From Ornithinimicrobium ciconiae (GTDB taxonomy: Bacteria; Actinomycetota; Actinomycetes; Actinomycetales; Dermatophilaceae), in NCBI RefSeq assembly GCF_007197575.1, contig NZ_CP041616.1, forward strand, positions 1 through 64,000: DNA of 64,000 nucleotides. Reading direction: 5' to 3'. The first letter of the stretch is position 1. Every line of letters starts with the position of its first letter. Shown here in pieces: positions 1 through 8,728 of this stretch. The notes below the pieces were generated by a model. The model was given only the letters and a program-made list of their open reading frames with translations. It made no database searches and had not been told where the DNA came from. Both the position numbers and the translations under genes were made by a program.

Positions 1-1067
1 GCCCCGAGGGTCACGGCCACACCGACCAACCAGGGCACCGCCAGGGAGACCGGGTCCAGACCGGGTCGCAGCGTCATCGGCATCCCCAGATCGATCTCGC
101 CCACGAGGGAGGCGGCGGTCCAGGTGAGCACCACGGCCAGCAGCACCCCCACAGTGGCTGCGGCCACGCCCAGCAGGCCCGCCTCGGTCAGCACCGTGCG
201 CCGCACCTGGGAGCGCGTCGCCCCCACGCACCGCAGGAGCGCGAGCTCACGCGTGCGCTGGGCCAGCACGATCGCAAACGTGTTGGCGATGACGAGCGCG
301 CTCGTCGCGACGGCGATCGCACCGAAGCCGAGCAGCACCGGACCGAGCAGGTCCAGCCCACCGGTGGCCATGCTGACCGCCTCGGTAGCGGCCTCCTGAC
401 CCGTCAGCACCTCGGCGTCAGGCATCAGCTCCTCGATGGTGGCCCGGGCGGCGCTCTCGTCGGCCCCCGACAGATCCACGGTGACCGTCTCGAAGGACAG
501 CTGTGGGTCCCACCCGCGCAGGGTCGCCTCGTCCACGACGAGGACCTCGTTCCACGACAGCTCCGGTGCGTTCCCGACATCCATGACACCGACGACGTCG
601 AGGTCGATGCCCTCCCCCTGCGTGCCGTCCTCCTCGTAGGCCTGGAAGGTGATCGTGTCGCCGACCGTCGCCGCGGACGTCGAGGAGACCACGACCTGGT
701 CAGGCCCGGTCGGCAGGACTCCTTCCTCCATCGCGACGTCCGGTCCGCGTGGCGCCGTCATCGCGACCGCGCCGTCTTCGCCGATGAGGCCGTGCACGCG
801 CGCTGAGGCGTCGACCACGGTGAGCCCGTCGGCGGCCCGGAGCGCCTCCACGCCCGCTGCGTTGCCGGTGCCGTCGTCTTGCTGGACCACGAGGTCACGG
901 TTGACCAGGTCGCCGGCCACCGCCTCACCGACGCCCCGCTCGAGCGCGTCGAGCATGAGCATCGTCGTGGCGACGAACGCCACGCTGAGGACGATCGCGA
1001 CAGCCGTGGCTGCGAGTCGGCGGGCGTGCCCGCGCAGCCCCGAGACCGCGAGGGATGCGGTGCTCAT
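1..1067 (-). CDS. ABC transporter permease, FtsX/MacB type (3' end outside window)
   Basis: Membrane subunit of an ABC exporter, probably partner of the ATPase encoded just upstream. The ATG at 1065-1067 overlaps the ATPase stop codon (ATGA), so the two are translationally coupled. The N-terminus begins MSTASLAVSGLRGHARRLAA followed by a transmembrane segment (about residues 18-37), then an extracellular domain. Near the window edge the FtsX core is clear: a membrane segment running into LVIANTFAIVLAQRTREL and then LLRCVGATRSQV. The reading frame is open to base 1, so the protein is truncated only by the window. The family exports lipids, peptides or antibiotics or senses envelope stress; the substrate cannot be told. 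Confidence 0.88.
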   Translation of the reverse strand, partial: MSTASLAVSGLRGHARRLAATAVAIVLSVAFVATTMLMLDALERGVGEAVAGDLVNRDLVVQQDDGTGNAAGVEALRAADGLTVVDASARVHGLIGEDGAVAMTAPRGPDVAMEEGVLPTGPDQVVVSSTSAATVGDTITFQAYEEDGTQGEGIDLDVVGVMDVGNAPELSWNEVLVVDEATLRGWDPQLSFETVTVDLSGADESAARATIEELMPDAEVLTGQEAATEAVSMATGGLDLLGPVLLGFGAIAVATSALVIANTFAIVLAQRTRELALLRCVGATRSQVRRTVLTEAGLLGVAAATVGVLLAVVLTWTAASLVGEIDLGMPMTLRPGLDPVSLAVPWLVGVAVTLG

Positions 1068-1831
1068 CGGGACCCCAGCCGGGCGATCTGCTCCAGCACC
1101 TTCTCGGCCGTCGGCTCGAGGATCTCACCGGCAACCTGGCCGTCGGACAGCATGAGGACACGATCGGCATACCCCGCGGCGACCGGGTCGTGGGTGACCA
1201 TCACGACGGACTGGCCCCACTCGTCGACGCTGCGGCGCAGCAGGGCGAGCACCTCGGCGCCGGTGGTGGAGTCCAGCGCGCCGGTCGGCTCGTCGGCGAA
1301 GACGACCTCGGGGCGGGTGACCAGGGCCCGCGCGAGCGCCACCCGCTGCTGCTGGCCACCGGACAGCTCCCCCGGTCGGTGGCTGAGCCGGTCCTCCAGG
1401 CCCAGCCCGCTCACCACCTGCCGCAGCCACGCCGGGTCCCCCTGCGACCCGGCGAGCTGCAGCGGCAGGCGGATGTTCTGCTCCGCGGTCAGGGTGGGCA
1501 GCAAGTTGAAGGCCTGAAAGACGAAGCCGACCCGCGAGCGCCGCAGCTTGGTCAGCGCCGTGTCGGTCAGCCGGGTCAGCTCGGCATCTCCCAGGAAGAC
1601 CCGTCCGCTGGTGGGGGTGTCTAACCCGGCCAGCAGGTGCATCAGCGTGGACTTGCCGGAGCCGCTGGGGCCCATGATCGCAGTGAACCGGCCCGCCTCG
1701 ATGCCGACGGAGACCCCGTCGAGGGCACGCACCGCGGTCTCTCCGTGGCCATAGGTCTTGGTCAGGTCGATGGCGCTGGCAGCCAGCGTCGCGCCCCGCC
1801 AGACCGGTGTCGTTGTTGTCGTCTGTGTCAT
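1064..1831 (-). CDS. ABC transporter ATP-binding protein, MacB/LolD type
   Basis: Nucleotide-binding subunit of an exporter, 255 aa. Walker A GPSGSGKST lies near residues 54-62, the signature is LSGGQQQR and Walker B is VVFADEP, with the VMVTHD switch histidine near the C-terminus. The insert around LTDTALTKLRR is usual for the MacB/LolD subfamily. The start has no Shine-Dalgarno site but a TAGCGT hexamer at 1839-1844 lies seven bases upstream, suggesting a leaderless mRNA. The gene follows a two-component system on the same strand, the common arrangement in which the response regulator switches on its own exporter. A long palindrome sits about 100 bp upstream. Confidence 0.93.
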   Translation of the reverse strand: MTQTTTTTPVWRGATLAASAIDLTKTYGHGETAVRALDGVSVGIEAGRFTAIMGPSGSGKSTLMHLLAGLDTPTSGRVFLGDAELTRLTDTALTKLRRSRVGFVFQAFNLLPTLTAEQNIRLPLQLAGSQGDPAWLRQVVSGLGLEDRLSHRPGELSGGQQQRVALARALVTRPEVVFADEPTGALDSTTGAEVLALLRRSVDEWGQSVVMVTHDPVAAGYADRVLMLSDGQVAGEILEPTAEKVLEQIARLGSR

Positions 1832-1917
1832 GCAGACAACGCTAGGGAGGAGGGCCCCCTCCCGTCATCGGACCACGGACTGGACTGCAGGTCAGAGGCG
1901 GTGCCCCGGTGGGCGCA

Positions 1918-1945
1918 CACCCGTCATACCGCGGTATGACGGGTG
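1918..1945. promoter_or_regulatory. 28-bp perfect palindrome, candidate response-regulator operator
   Basis: Every base from 1918 to 1945 pairs with its mirror about a centre between 1931 and 1932; the core is GTCATACCGCGGTATGAC. It lies between the response-regulator gene and the ABC exporter, centred about 100 bp before the exporter start. A half-site CCGTCAT recurs at 1862-1868, near where the -35 region of the exporter promoter would fall. NarL-type regulators bind dyads as dimers, so this is the likely site for the adjacent regulator; binding is inferred. Confidence 0.7.
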
Positions 1946-2040
1946 GCTGGCATCGTGGATCCCTCCCCGCCTCGACCATGCCCCCACCGCACGGCGCCTT
2001 GGGGGCGGAAGGTCACCCGGGCAGGGCGGCAGGGATCAGC

Positions 2041-2099
2041 AAAACCACGGCAAAAACCCGGGGTGGGCCGACGAAACCCCTCTCAAAATTGGGGGTCAG
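2041..2099 (+). repeat. Dispersed AAACCTCTC repeat, locus A
   Basis: Two imperfect units of about 30 bp, the second containing CGAAACCCCTCTCAAAATT, next to the 3' end of the response-regulator gene. Related units occur at 8071-8126, 20165-20253, 45889-45955 and 48080-48168. Confidence 0.5.
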
Positions 2100-2788
2100 A
2101 CCAGGCCGGTCTCGTAGGCGGTGATCACCATGTGGACCCGGTCGCGCAGACCGAGCTTGTGCAGGATCCGACCGATGTGGGTCTTGACGGTGGCCTCGGC
2201 GAGGAACAGTTCCGCAGCGATCTCGCTGTTGCTCAGCCCGCGGGCCACCGCCACCAGGACCTCGCGCTCCCGGTCGGTGAGCGGGGCGAGGCGGGCCTGC
2301 GCCGCGTCAACCGCACCGGCAGCGCTGGGCAGGTGCGGGATGACATGGTCCAGCATCCGCCGGGTCGTGCTCGGGGCCACGACCGCGTCCCCGCCGTGGA
2401 CGGCGCGGATCGCGGTCAGCAGCTCGGCCGGCCCGGCGTCCTTGAGCAGGAACCCGGAGGCACCGGCCTTGAGCGCGGCAAACGCATAGTCATCCAGGTC
2501 AAAGGTGGTCAGCACCAGCACCTTGGGCAGCTCACCGGCGGCCGACAACCGACGGGTCGCCTCGACGCCGTCCATCCGCGGCATCCGGATGTCCATCAGC
2601 ACCACGTCCGGGGCCACCTGGGGCACCGCGGCCAGGGCCGCAACCCCGTCCCCGGCCTCCCCGACCACCGTCATGTCCTCCTGGGCGTCCAGCACCATCC
2701 GAAAACCGGCCCGCACCAGCTCCTGGTCATCGACGAGGAACAACCGGATCGGTCCGGTGTCCTCCTCACCAGGCTGCACTGCACTCAC
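2096..2788 (-). CDS. Two-component response regulator, NarL/FixJ family
   Basis: DNA-binding response regulator of 230 aa. The receiver domain (about 13-130) carries the acidic pair VDD near residue 20, the phosphoacceptor Asp66 in VVLMDIRMP and the conserved Lys in FLLKD. The C-terminal LuxR-type helix-turn-helix (about 165-230) reads LTDREREVLVAVARGLSN then ATVKTHIGRILHKL. It overlaps the upstream histidine kinase by four bases and probably receives its phosphoryl group. The likely target is the ABC exporter downstream, given the palindrome between them. Confidence 0.95.
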   Translation of the reverse strand: MSAVQPGEEDTGPIRLFLVDDQELVRAGFRMVLDAQEDMTVVGEAGDGVAALAAVPQVAPDVVLMDIRMPRMDGVEATRRLSAAGELPKVLVLTTFDLDDYAFAALKAGASGFLLKDAGPAELLTAIRAVHGGDAVVAPSTTRRMLDHVIPHLPSAAGAVDAAQARLAPLTDREREVLVAVARGLSNSEIAAELFLAEATVKTHIGRILHKLGLRDRVHMVITAYETGLV

Positions 2789-4050
2789 TGCCGACTCCTT
2801 CCGCCACCGGTGGCCACCTCATCACGGGCACCCTCCTCGACCGGCCCCGAGGCCACCACCTCGAAGCCACCCCCGGGACGCGGTCCGGCGTGCAGCGTCC
2901 CGCCCAGCACCGCCATCCGCTCACGCATGCCGACGATGCCGTTGCCCAGCCCGTCGTGCACGATGCCCTCCGCCCAGGGGGTCTGCCCGTCGTCGGTGAT
3001 CCGCAGCAGCAGGACGGCCGGGGTCCGCAGGACGTCGACGGTCACGCTCGCGCCCGCTCCGGCGTGCTTGAGCACGTTGGTCAACGACTCCTGCACGACG
3101 CGGTATGCCGCGAGGTCCAGCTCCCTGGGCAAGCTCGCCACGTCGCCGCGCACCGCCAGGGCGACCGGCACCCCGGAGTCGCGCACGCGCTGCACCAGCT
3201 CCTCGACGTCCGCGAGCCCCTGCGTGGGTGCATACTCCACCGCTGCGCCGTTGCTGTCGCGCAGCACGCCGACCAGCCGCCGGGTGTCGGTGAGGGCTTC
3301 GCGTGCCGTGGTGGCGAGCGTCTCCAGGGTCTGCGCCGCGCGCTCCAGCGCCTCGGGGTCTGCCTCCGAGCCACGCCCCAGGGCGAGGCGCGCGGCATAC
3401 GCTCCCCCGTCCGCCTGCACCACGACGACGGACAGCGAGTGGGCCACGATGTCGTGCATCTCCCGGGCGATCGCCGCGCGTTCCCCCTGTGCGGCGAGTG
3501 CGGAGCGTTGCGCCTGGTCACGGGCGAGCGCCTCGTTCTGCTCGCGCAGCCGGGACAGCACGGCCCGTCGCCTGCGGACCGCGTCGCCGAGCACCCAGGC
3601 GACCCCCACGGACATCCACATGAAGATGAGGGTGGGCACGACCTCGATCAGCCAGCTGCGGGAGATGGACGTCGCGTAGTCGCTCATCCAGGCTCCGGCG
3701 CCCAGCAGTCCACCCGCCAGACCTATCGCCAGGACCACCTGGCCCTGCCACCGCCTCGTGGCGTAGGCCGCGGTGGCATAGGTGATGGCGAGCACCCCCA
3801 CGTTGGCCAGCATCGGACCGCTGTAGACCATCAGCTGCAGGAGACAGGCGGTGGCCATGACCAGGGCAGCAGCGAACGGCTGCACCCGACGCCAGGCGAG
3901 CGGCAGCACCTGGACCGTCGTCAGCACCAGCACGGCGCCGGAGCGGCCCTCCAGGACGACGCAGGCCAGCCACGCCAGCACGGCCAGGACCACGTCCACC
4001 TCGAAGGCGGACTCCTGCAGCCACGTCCGGCCACGCCTGAGCACACTCAC
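2785..4050 (-). CDS. Sensor histidine kinase, HisKA_3 type
   Basis: Membrane kinase of 421 aa that partners the NarL-type regulator. Four or more hydrophobic segments occupy about residues 18-155, with little outside the membrane, so it probably senses a membrane-level signal. A short coiled linker leads to the dimerisation and phosphoacceptor motif REMHDIVAHSLS with His199. The ATPase domain holds the N box ESLTNVLKHA and a glycine-rich G box (GLGNGIVGMRER). The gene overlaps the regulator start (ATGA-type junction). Such short sensors with intramembrane input often monitor cell-envelope antibiotics via a linked exporter, consistent with the neighbours; the signal is unknown. Confidence 0.94.
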   Translation of the reverse strand: MSVLRRGRTWLQESAFEVDVVLAVLAWLACVVLEGRSGAVLVLTTVQVLPLAWRRVQPFAAALVMATACLLQLMVYSGPMLANVGVLAITYATAAYATRRWQGQVVLAIGLAGGLLGAGAWMSDYATSISRSWLIEVVPTLIFMWMSVGVAWVLGDAVRRRRAVLSRLREQNEALARDQAQRSALAAQGERAAIAREMHDIVAHSLSVVVVQADGGAYAARLALGRGSEADPEALERAAQTLETLATTAREALTDTRRLVGVLRDSNGAAVEYAPTQGLADVEELVQRVRDSGVPVALAVRGDVASLPRELDLAAYRVVQESLTNVLKHAGAGASVTVDVLRTPAVLLLRITDDGQTPWAEGIVHDGLGNGIVGMRERMAVLGGTLHAGPRPGGGFEVVASGPVEEGARDEVATGGGRSRQ

Positions 4051-4177
4051 CCCCTGAGCGTATGCCGCGTGCTCACCACGGCGCGTCAGCCGCCGGTCGG
4101 ATCTGTGGTCCGGGCCGGCTACGACCAGGGTCGTAGCTCATCCTGACGATGTCGGTGGTCAGGGGCAGACTGTCGTC

Positions 4178-5368
4178 ATGGCCGAACGACTCGTCACCGA
4201 CGCTGAGCGACGGGCGCGGATCGGGCGGCGGCACGCCCTGGCTCCGGGGCACCGGGTGGACTCCCCCGAGGCGGTCGTCGCGGCGATGACGGTGCTGCAG
4301 GCGACCGAGGCGCCGTCGGTCTACCTGTCGGTCGGCGCACGCACCGAGGGCGTCACGGTGACGGACATCGACCGGGCGCTCTATGACGACCGCTCCGTCG
4401 TCAAACAGCTCGCGATGCGCCGCACCCTGTTCGTCTTCCCTCGGGATCTGCTGCCCGCTGCCTGGGGCGCACCGTCGGCACGCGTGGCAGCCGCCGAGCG
4501 TTCCAAGATGGTCCGCAACGTCGTGGGCGATGGTCGCGCCCAGGATGGTGACCTGTGGCTGGAGCAGGTCGGCGCCCAGGTCGAGGACCTCCTGGCGACC
4601 TCGGGGACGCTGTCGGCCAAGGAGATCCGGGAGGCGCTGCCCATCCTGGAGGGCAAGGTCACGATCTCGGCGACCAGCCCGTGGGGTGGGGCCGTGCCGA
4701 TCGCCCCGCGGGTGCTCACGCTCCTCGGAGCCTCCGGGCAGATCGTGCGCGGCCGCAATGCCGGGCACTGGAGGATCAACCGTCCGGCCTGGACCCTGAT
4801 GGGCACCTGGCTGGGGGAGCACCCTGACCCGCTGCCTGCCCGGGAGGGTTATGCCGAGCTCGTGCAGCGCTGGCTGCAGACCTTCGGCCCGGGCACGGAG
4901 GCCGACCTGGTCTGGTGGCTGGGCTCGACCAAGACCGCCGTGCGTCACGCTCTCGCTGACGTCGGTGCCGTGCAGGTCGACCTGGAGGGCGGCGGGCCCG
5001 GCTGGGTGCTGCCGGACGATGTCGAGCCCGAGCCGGAGGCGGCTCCGTGGGCCGCGCTGCTGCCCACCCTCGACCCGACCACCATGGGCTGGCGCGACCG
5101 GGACTTCTACCTCGACCCTGGCCACACGCCATACCTCTTCGACAGCAACGGCAACGGTGGCACCACCGCCTGGTGGGACGGGCGCATCGTCGGCTGCTGG
5201 GTGCAGGACGCCGACGGCGTGGTGGTGCCGGTCCTGCAGGAGGACGTCGGCGCGGAGGGAGCCGCCGCGATCGCCCGGGAGGCGGCCCGGCTGACGACCT
5301 GGTTGTCGGGCCATGTCATCAGCAGTGTCTACGCGTCGTGGCAGATGAAGCAGGCCCGACTCCCCTGA
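4178..5368 (+). CDS. AlkZ-like winged-helix DNA-binding protein (DUF1006/HTH_42)
   Basis: A 396-aa protein of the HTH_42 family related to the DNA glycosylases AlkZ and YcaQ, which act on alkylated or crosslinked DNA. Family hallmarks include the N-terminal LATEAPSVYLSVGAR-like segment (here LQATEAPSVYLSVGAR), the MRRTLFVFPRDLLP stretch and the C-terminal region of the fold. I could not confirm the QxQ catalytic motif used by AlkZ/YcaQ; the matching area near residue 36 reads VLQATEAP, so glycosylase activity is uncertain. The start is supported by a CAGACT hexamer at 4166-4171 six bases before the ATG, without Shine-Dalgarno. It faces the two-component operon divergently. Confidence 0.8.
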   Translation: MAERLVTDAERRARIGRRHALAPGHRVDSPEAVVAAMTVLQATEAPSVYLSVGARTEGVTVTDIDRALYDDRSVVKQLAMRRTLFVFPRDLLPAAWGAPSARVAAAERSKMVRNVVGDGRAQDGDLWLEQVGAQVEDLLATSGTLSAKEIREALPILEGKVTISATSPWGGAVPIAPRVLTLLGASGQIVRGRNAGHWRINRPAWTLMGTWLGEHPDPLPAREGYAELVQRWLQTFGPGTEADLVWWLGSTKTAVRHALADVGAVQVDLEGGGPGWVLPDDVEPEPEAAPWAALLPTLDPTTMGWRDRDFYLDPGHTPYLFDSNGNGGTTAWWDGRIVGCWVQDADGVVVPVLQEDVGAEGAAAIAREAARLTTWLSGHVISSVYASWQMKQARLP

Positions 5369-5475
5369 TACGCACTGCCTCCGACCCGACACGAGCCGAT
5401 CCGACATACCCGGACCGGGACCGGGACCGGACAGCCGCAGGTGCCGAGCCATCGTGCGCTCGGTCGGGACCCGGC

Positions 5476-6663
5476 TCAGACCTGCAGGGTCTTCACGATC
5501 GGGACACCCACCCGGTAGGGGATGTGCAGATAGCTGGGAGCGCTCACCACGGCCAGGTCGGCCCGTGCCCCGACCTGCACCACACCGATGTCCGTGCGCT
5601 GGAGCGACTGGGCGGCCACCACGGTCGCGGCCCGCACCGCCTCGGCCGGCGTCATCCCCATCTCCCGCACCGCGAGCGCGATCATCAGGGGCATCGACGA
5701 GGAGTTGCAGGTGCCCGGGTTGCAGTCCGTGGCGATGGCGACCGACACACCGGCGTCGATCAACCGACGCGCATCGGGATAGGGCGAACGGGTCGAGAAC
5801 TCCACGCCCGGCAACAGGGTGGCGACGGTCTCCGAGTTGACGAGAGCGTCGATGTCCGCCTCGGAGAGGAAGGTGCAGTGATCGACGCTGGCGGCGCCCA
5901 GCTCGACGGCCAGCTGCACACCGGGGCCGTGTCCCAGCTGGTTGCCGTGCACCCGCAGCCCCAGGCCGGCGTCCAGCCCGGCGGTCAGGATCAGGCGCGC
6001 CTCGTCCCCATCGAAGGCGTGCGGGCTGTTGGGCTCGCAGAAGACGTCCACCCAGCGTGCGTAGGGAGCGGCGGCATCCAGCATCTCCCCGGCGACCAGG
6101 TCGACGTAGCCGGCCCGGTCACTGCGGTAGTCCGGCGGCACGACGTGCGCTCCCAGGAAGGTGGTCTCCTCCGTCACCTCCCGGGCGAGACGCAGGTGGC
6201 GCACCTCCTCTTCGGTGTCCAAACCGTAGCCACTCTTGATCTCCACGGTCGTCGTGCCCTGGGACCGCAGCTCGTCCATCCGGGCCGTCAACAGTGCCCG
6301 CAGCTCCCCGTCCGAGGCCAGCCCGGTGGCGTCGACCGTGGTGAGGATCCCACCGCCGTCATATCTCTGGCCGGTCATCCGGGCGGCGAACTCCGCCGAG
6401 CGGTCCCCGGCATACACCAGGTGGGAGTGGGTGTCGACGAAGCCGGGCAGCACGGCCTGCCCGCCCAGGTCGAAGGACCAGTCCGCCTCGGGTGCGTCAG
6501 CAGCCGCGCCGATCCACAGCACCGAGGTGGGCGAGTCCTCATACTCCGACCCCACCACGACGGCGGCATCGCGCACGATGCCCAGTCCGTCACTCTGGTC
6601 GGCGCCGTCGAGGGTGTCGTCGCAGGTGATGAGCTCGCTGATGCCCGTGATGAGAATTGCCAT
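5476..6663 (-). CDS. hutI: Imidazolonepropionase
   Basis: Third step of histidine breakdown: hydrolyses imidazolone-5-propionate to N-formimino-L-glutamate in the cytoplasm. The 395-aa protein is a metal-dependent amidohydrolase with the first metal motif [10 protein letters not shown], the family-specific [16 protein letters not shown] (16 residues), the second-histidine region VHGNQL and [10 protein letters not shown] near the catalytic aspartate. The family is about 400 aa, so it is complete. It starts four bases after the hutF stop and is the last gene of the M20/kinase-HutF/HutI operon. A GGGAGA sequence before the ATG serves as ribosome binding site. Confidence 0.96.
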   Translation of the reverse strand: MAILITGISELITCDDTLDGADQSDGLGIVRDAAVVVGSEYEDSPTSVLWIGAAADAPEADWSFDLGGQAVLPGFVDTHSHLVYAGDRSAEFAARMTGQRYDGGGILTTVDATGLASDGELRALLTARMDELRSQGTTTVEIKSGYGLDTEEEVRHLRLAREVTEETTFLGAHVVPPDYRSDRAGYVDLVAGEMLDAAAPYARWVDVFCEPNSPHAFDGDEARLILTAGLDAGLGLRVHGNQLGHGPGVQLAVELGAASVDHCTFLSEADIDALVNSETVATLLPGVEFSTRSPYPDARRLIDAGVSVAIATDCNPGTCNSSSMPLMIALAVREMGMTPAEAVRAATVVAAQSLQRTDIGVVQVGARADLAVVSAPSYLHIPYRVGVPIVKTLQV

Positions 6664-6667
6664 GCGG

Positions 6668-8728
6668 TCAGTCTCCCGCAGTGTTCCTGGTGGGGGGAAG
6701 GCTGTCCCACAACGGATTCAGGACGGCCGTCAGCTGGGTGCCCAGGCGCGAGGTGCCCTCCAGGCGGTGCCGGCCCTCGGACACGACCTGATGCCCGTCG
6801 ACGACGACGGTGTCGACATCGGCTGCCGACGCCGTGAGCAGGATCTGGCCAGGGTCGCTGCCAGCGGTCCGCGGGCTGTCGAGGCGCACCGCGACGAGGT
6901 CGGCGCGGGCACCGACCTCCAGCCGGCCGGCGTCCTGCCAACCGATCGTGGCGTGCGCAGTCGCGGCCGTCAGGAGCTGCTCGGGGGTGAAGCGTCCGCG
7001 CTGCAGGCTGTGCAAGCGCTCGTGCATCTCCAGCGCGCGCGCCTCCTCGATCAGGTCGATCACCGCGTGCTGGTCCGAGCCCAGCGACAGCCGCACGCCA
7101 GCATCGGCCAGCGCCCGCGCCGGGCCGATGCCGTCGGCCAGGTCGCGCTCGGTCGTCGGGCAGAAGCAGGCGGTGGTGTGGGCGGCGGCGAGCAGGCCGA
7201 TGTCGGTCCCGGTGAGGTGGGTGGCGTGGACGGCGGTCAGGTTCGGGGCCAGCACGCCCTCCTCGGCCAGCAGCTGGGTAGGCGTCAACCCGTGGGCGGC
7301 GAGGGTGGCCTCGTTCTCCGCGGGCTGCTCCGACAGGTGGATGTGCAACGGGTCCATCCCGTCGGCCACCCCGCAGTCGGGCGCCAGTGCCAGCTGGTCC
7401 CGGGGAACGGCCCGGACCGAGTGGATCGCCCCGCCGAGACGCAGGTGCGCGGGCCCGCCCGACGTGTGGACCCTCAGGCCGGAGACCCGCTGTGCCCAGG
7501 CGGCCACGTCCCGGTCGCCGAAGCGCCGCTGCGGCCCCTCCAGCGGGGTGTGCCCGTCGGCGGTCAGCCCCCCGGCGAGGTAGAGGGTGTCGAGCAGGGT
7601 CAGCCGGATCCCGGCGTCGCGCGCGGCCTCGACGAGCGCCAGCCCCATCGCGTTGGGGTCCTCATAGGGCGTGCCGTCGGGGCCGTGGTGCAGGTAGTGA
7701 AACTCCCCGACCGCGGTGATGCCGGCCAGCGCCATCTCCGCATAGGTCACCCGGGCCAGGGCCAGATAGCTGTCGGGGTCGAGCCGGTTCGCCACGGCAT
7801 ACATCCCCTCCCGCCAGGTCCAGAAGGTGCCCCCGCCGTGGTGGGTGCGTCCGCGCAGCGCCCGGTGGAAGGCGTGGCTGTGGCAGTTGGCCAGGCCGGG
7901 CAGGACGACCCCGGGCAGTCGCTCGGCACCGTCCGAGGCGGCCTGGGCCGACGGCACACCAGGGGTCACTGCGACGAACCGGCCACCGTCGACGACGAAG
8001 AGCACGTCACGCGCCAGCCCATCGGGCAGCAGCGCCCACTCCGCATGCCACTTGCGCTCCCCCTCCCCACCTATTTTTGGAGAGGTTTTGATGGTCTCCT
8101 GCGCATTTTTGGAGAGGTTTTGTCGGGCTCGCTCGCGTCCGTCGTCACCGTGGGACGGGCCGAGACCCTCACGATCCGCGCTCACCGCTGACAGCAGCTG
8201 GGCCACCGCGTCCGCGGGCGAGCCGACGGTGACGACCTCATGGTCGGCGACCGCGCGCAGCAACGGCTCCACCTCGCCCAGGTCGGCCATGACCTGTGCC
8301 TCCTCCTGGGGCGACTTGCCGAAGGGGTTGGTGTCGCGGACCCGCAGCCGCTGCGCGATCACCTCCGGCGGTGCGCTGAGCAGCACGATGTGGTCGAAGT
8401 CCGCGTGGAATCCGACCTGGTTGCTGGCGCACCCGGCCACGAAGAGCACGTCCTCAGGCCCGTCAAGCAGTTGGGCGACTCGGTCCTCGAGCCACAGCAC
8501 CTCACCGGGCAGCCCGATGCTCTCGGTGGTGTAGCCCTCATCGAGGTCCACCGCGGCGAGTCCCCGATCCCGCAGCAGGTGCACCAGGGTGGACTTGCCG
8601 ACCCCCGACATGCCGGTCAGCAGGACGCGGGTTCGCCCGGCGGAGCCGTCCCTGGCCGAGGACCGGGGTGCAGAACCGGTCACCCGTGACCGCTCGTGCA
8701 CCCCAGTGACGTCGGGGTCCGCCGTCAT
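6668..8728 (-). CDS. hutF: P-loop kinase fused in frame to formimidoylglutamate deiminase
   Basis: One 686-aa reading frame. Residues 1-185 form a small shikimate-kinase-like P-loop protein (GMSGVGKST at 39-47; NPFG and the Arg-rich lid near 125-140). Residues 225-686 form HutF, which converts formiminoglutamate to formylglutamate and ammonia: it begins [12 protein letters not shown] as HutF proteins do, with metal ligands in [13 protein letters not shown] (about 281-293) and the [15 protein letters not shown] region. The junction (about 201-221) is encoded by two copies of a dispersed repeat and has no stop and no ATG, GTG or TTG start directly before the HutF part. The ATG at 8726-8728 overlaps the upstream stop. 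HutF is normally a separate protein, so a repeat-driven fusion is inferred. Confidence 0.85.
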   Translation of the reverse strand: MTADPDVTGVHERSRVTGSAPRSSARDGSAGRTRVLLTGMSGVGKSTLVHLLRDRGLAAVDLDEGYTTESIGLPGEVLWLEDRVAQLLDGPEDVLFVAGCASNQVGFHADFDHIVLLSAPPEVIAQRLRVRDTNPFGKSPQEEAQVMADLGEVEPLLRAVADHEVVTVGSPADAVAQLLSAVSADREGLGPSHGDDGRERARQNLSKNAQETIKTSPKIGGEGERKWHAEWALLPDGLARDVLFVVDGGRFVAVTPGVPSAQAASDGAERLPGVVLPGLANCHSHAFHRALRGRTHHGGGTFWTWREGMYAVANRLDPDSYLALARVTYAEMALAGITAVGEFHYLHHGPDGTPYEDPNAMGLALVEAARDAGIRLTLLDTLYLAGGLTADGHTPLEGPQRRFGDRDVAAWAQRVSGLRVHTSGGPAHLRLGGAIHSVRAVPRDQLALAPDCGVADGMDPLHIHLSEQPAENEATLAAHGLTPTQLLAEEGVLAPNLTAVHATHLTGTDIGLLAAAHTTACFCPTTERDLADGIGPARALADAGVRLSLGSDQHAVIDLIEEARALEMHERLHSLQRGRFTPEQLLTAATAHATIGWQDAGRLEVGARADLVAVRLDSPRTAGSDPGQILLTASAADVDTVVVDGHQVVSEGRHRLEGTSRLGTQLTAVLNPLWDSLPPTRNTAGD
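8071..8126 (-). repeat. Dispersed AAACCTCTC repeat, locus B (translated)
   Basis: On the minus strand two copies of CAAAACCTCTCCAAAAAT follow each other about 32 bp apart, separated by GCGCAGGAGACC. They lie inside the kinase-HutF reading frame and encode part of the linker ([17 protein letters not shown]). The block TGCGCAGGAG is also found between the two units at locus D (45889-45955). Confidence 0.6.

Noticed and set aside
1943..3679. 578-codon plus-strand open frame opposite the two-component genes
   Set aside because: Shadow frame; the minus strand encodes complete receiver, HTH and kinase motifs.
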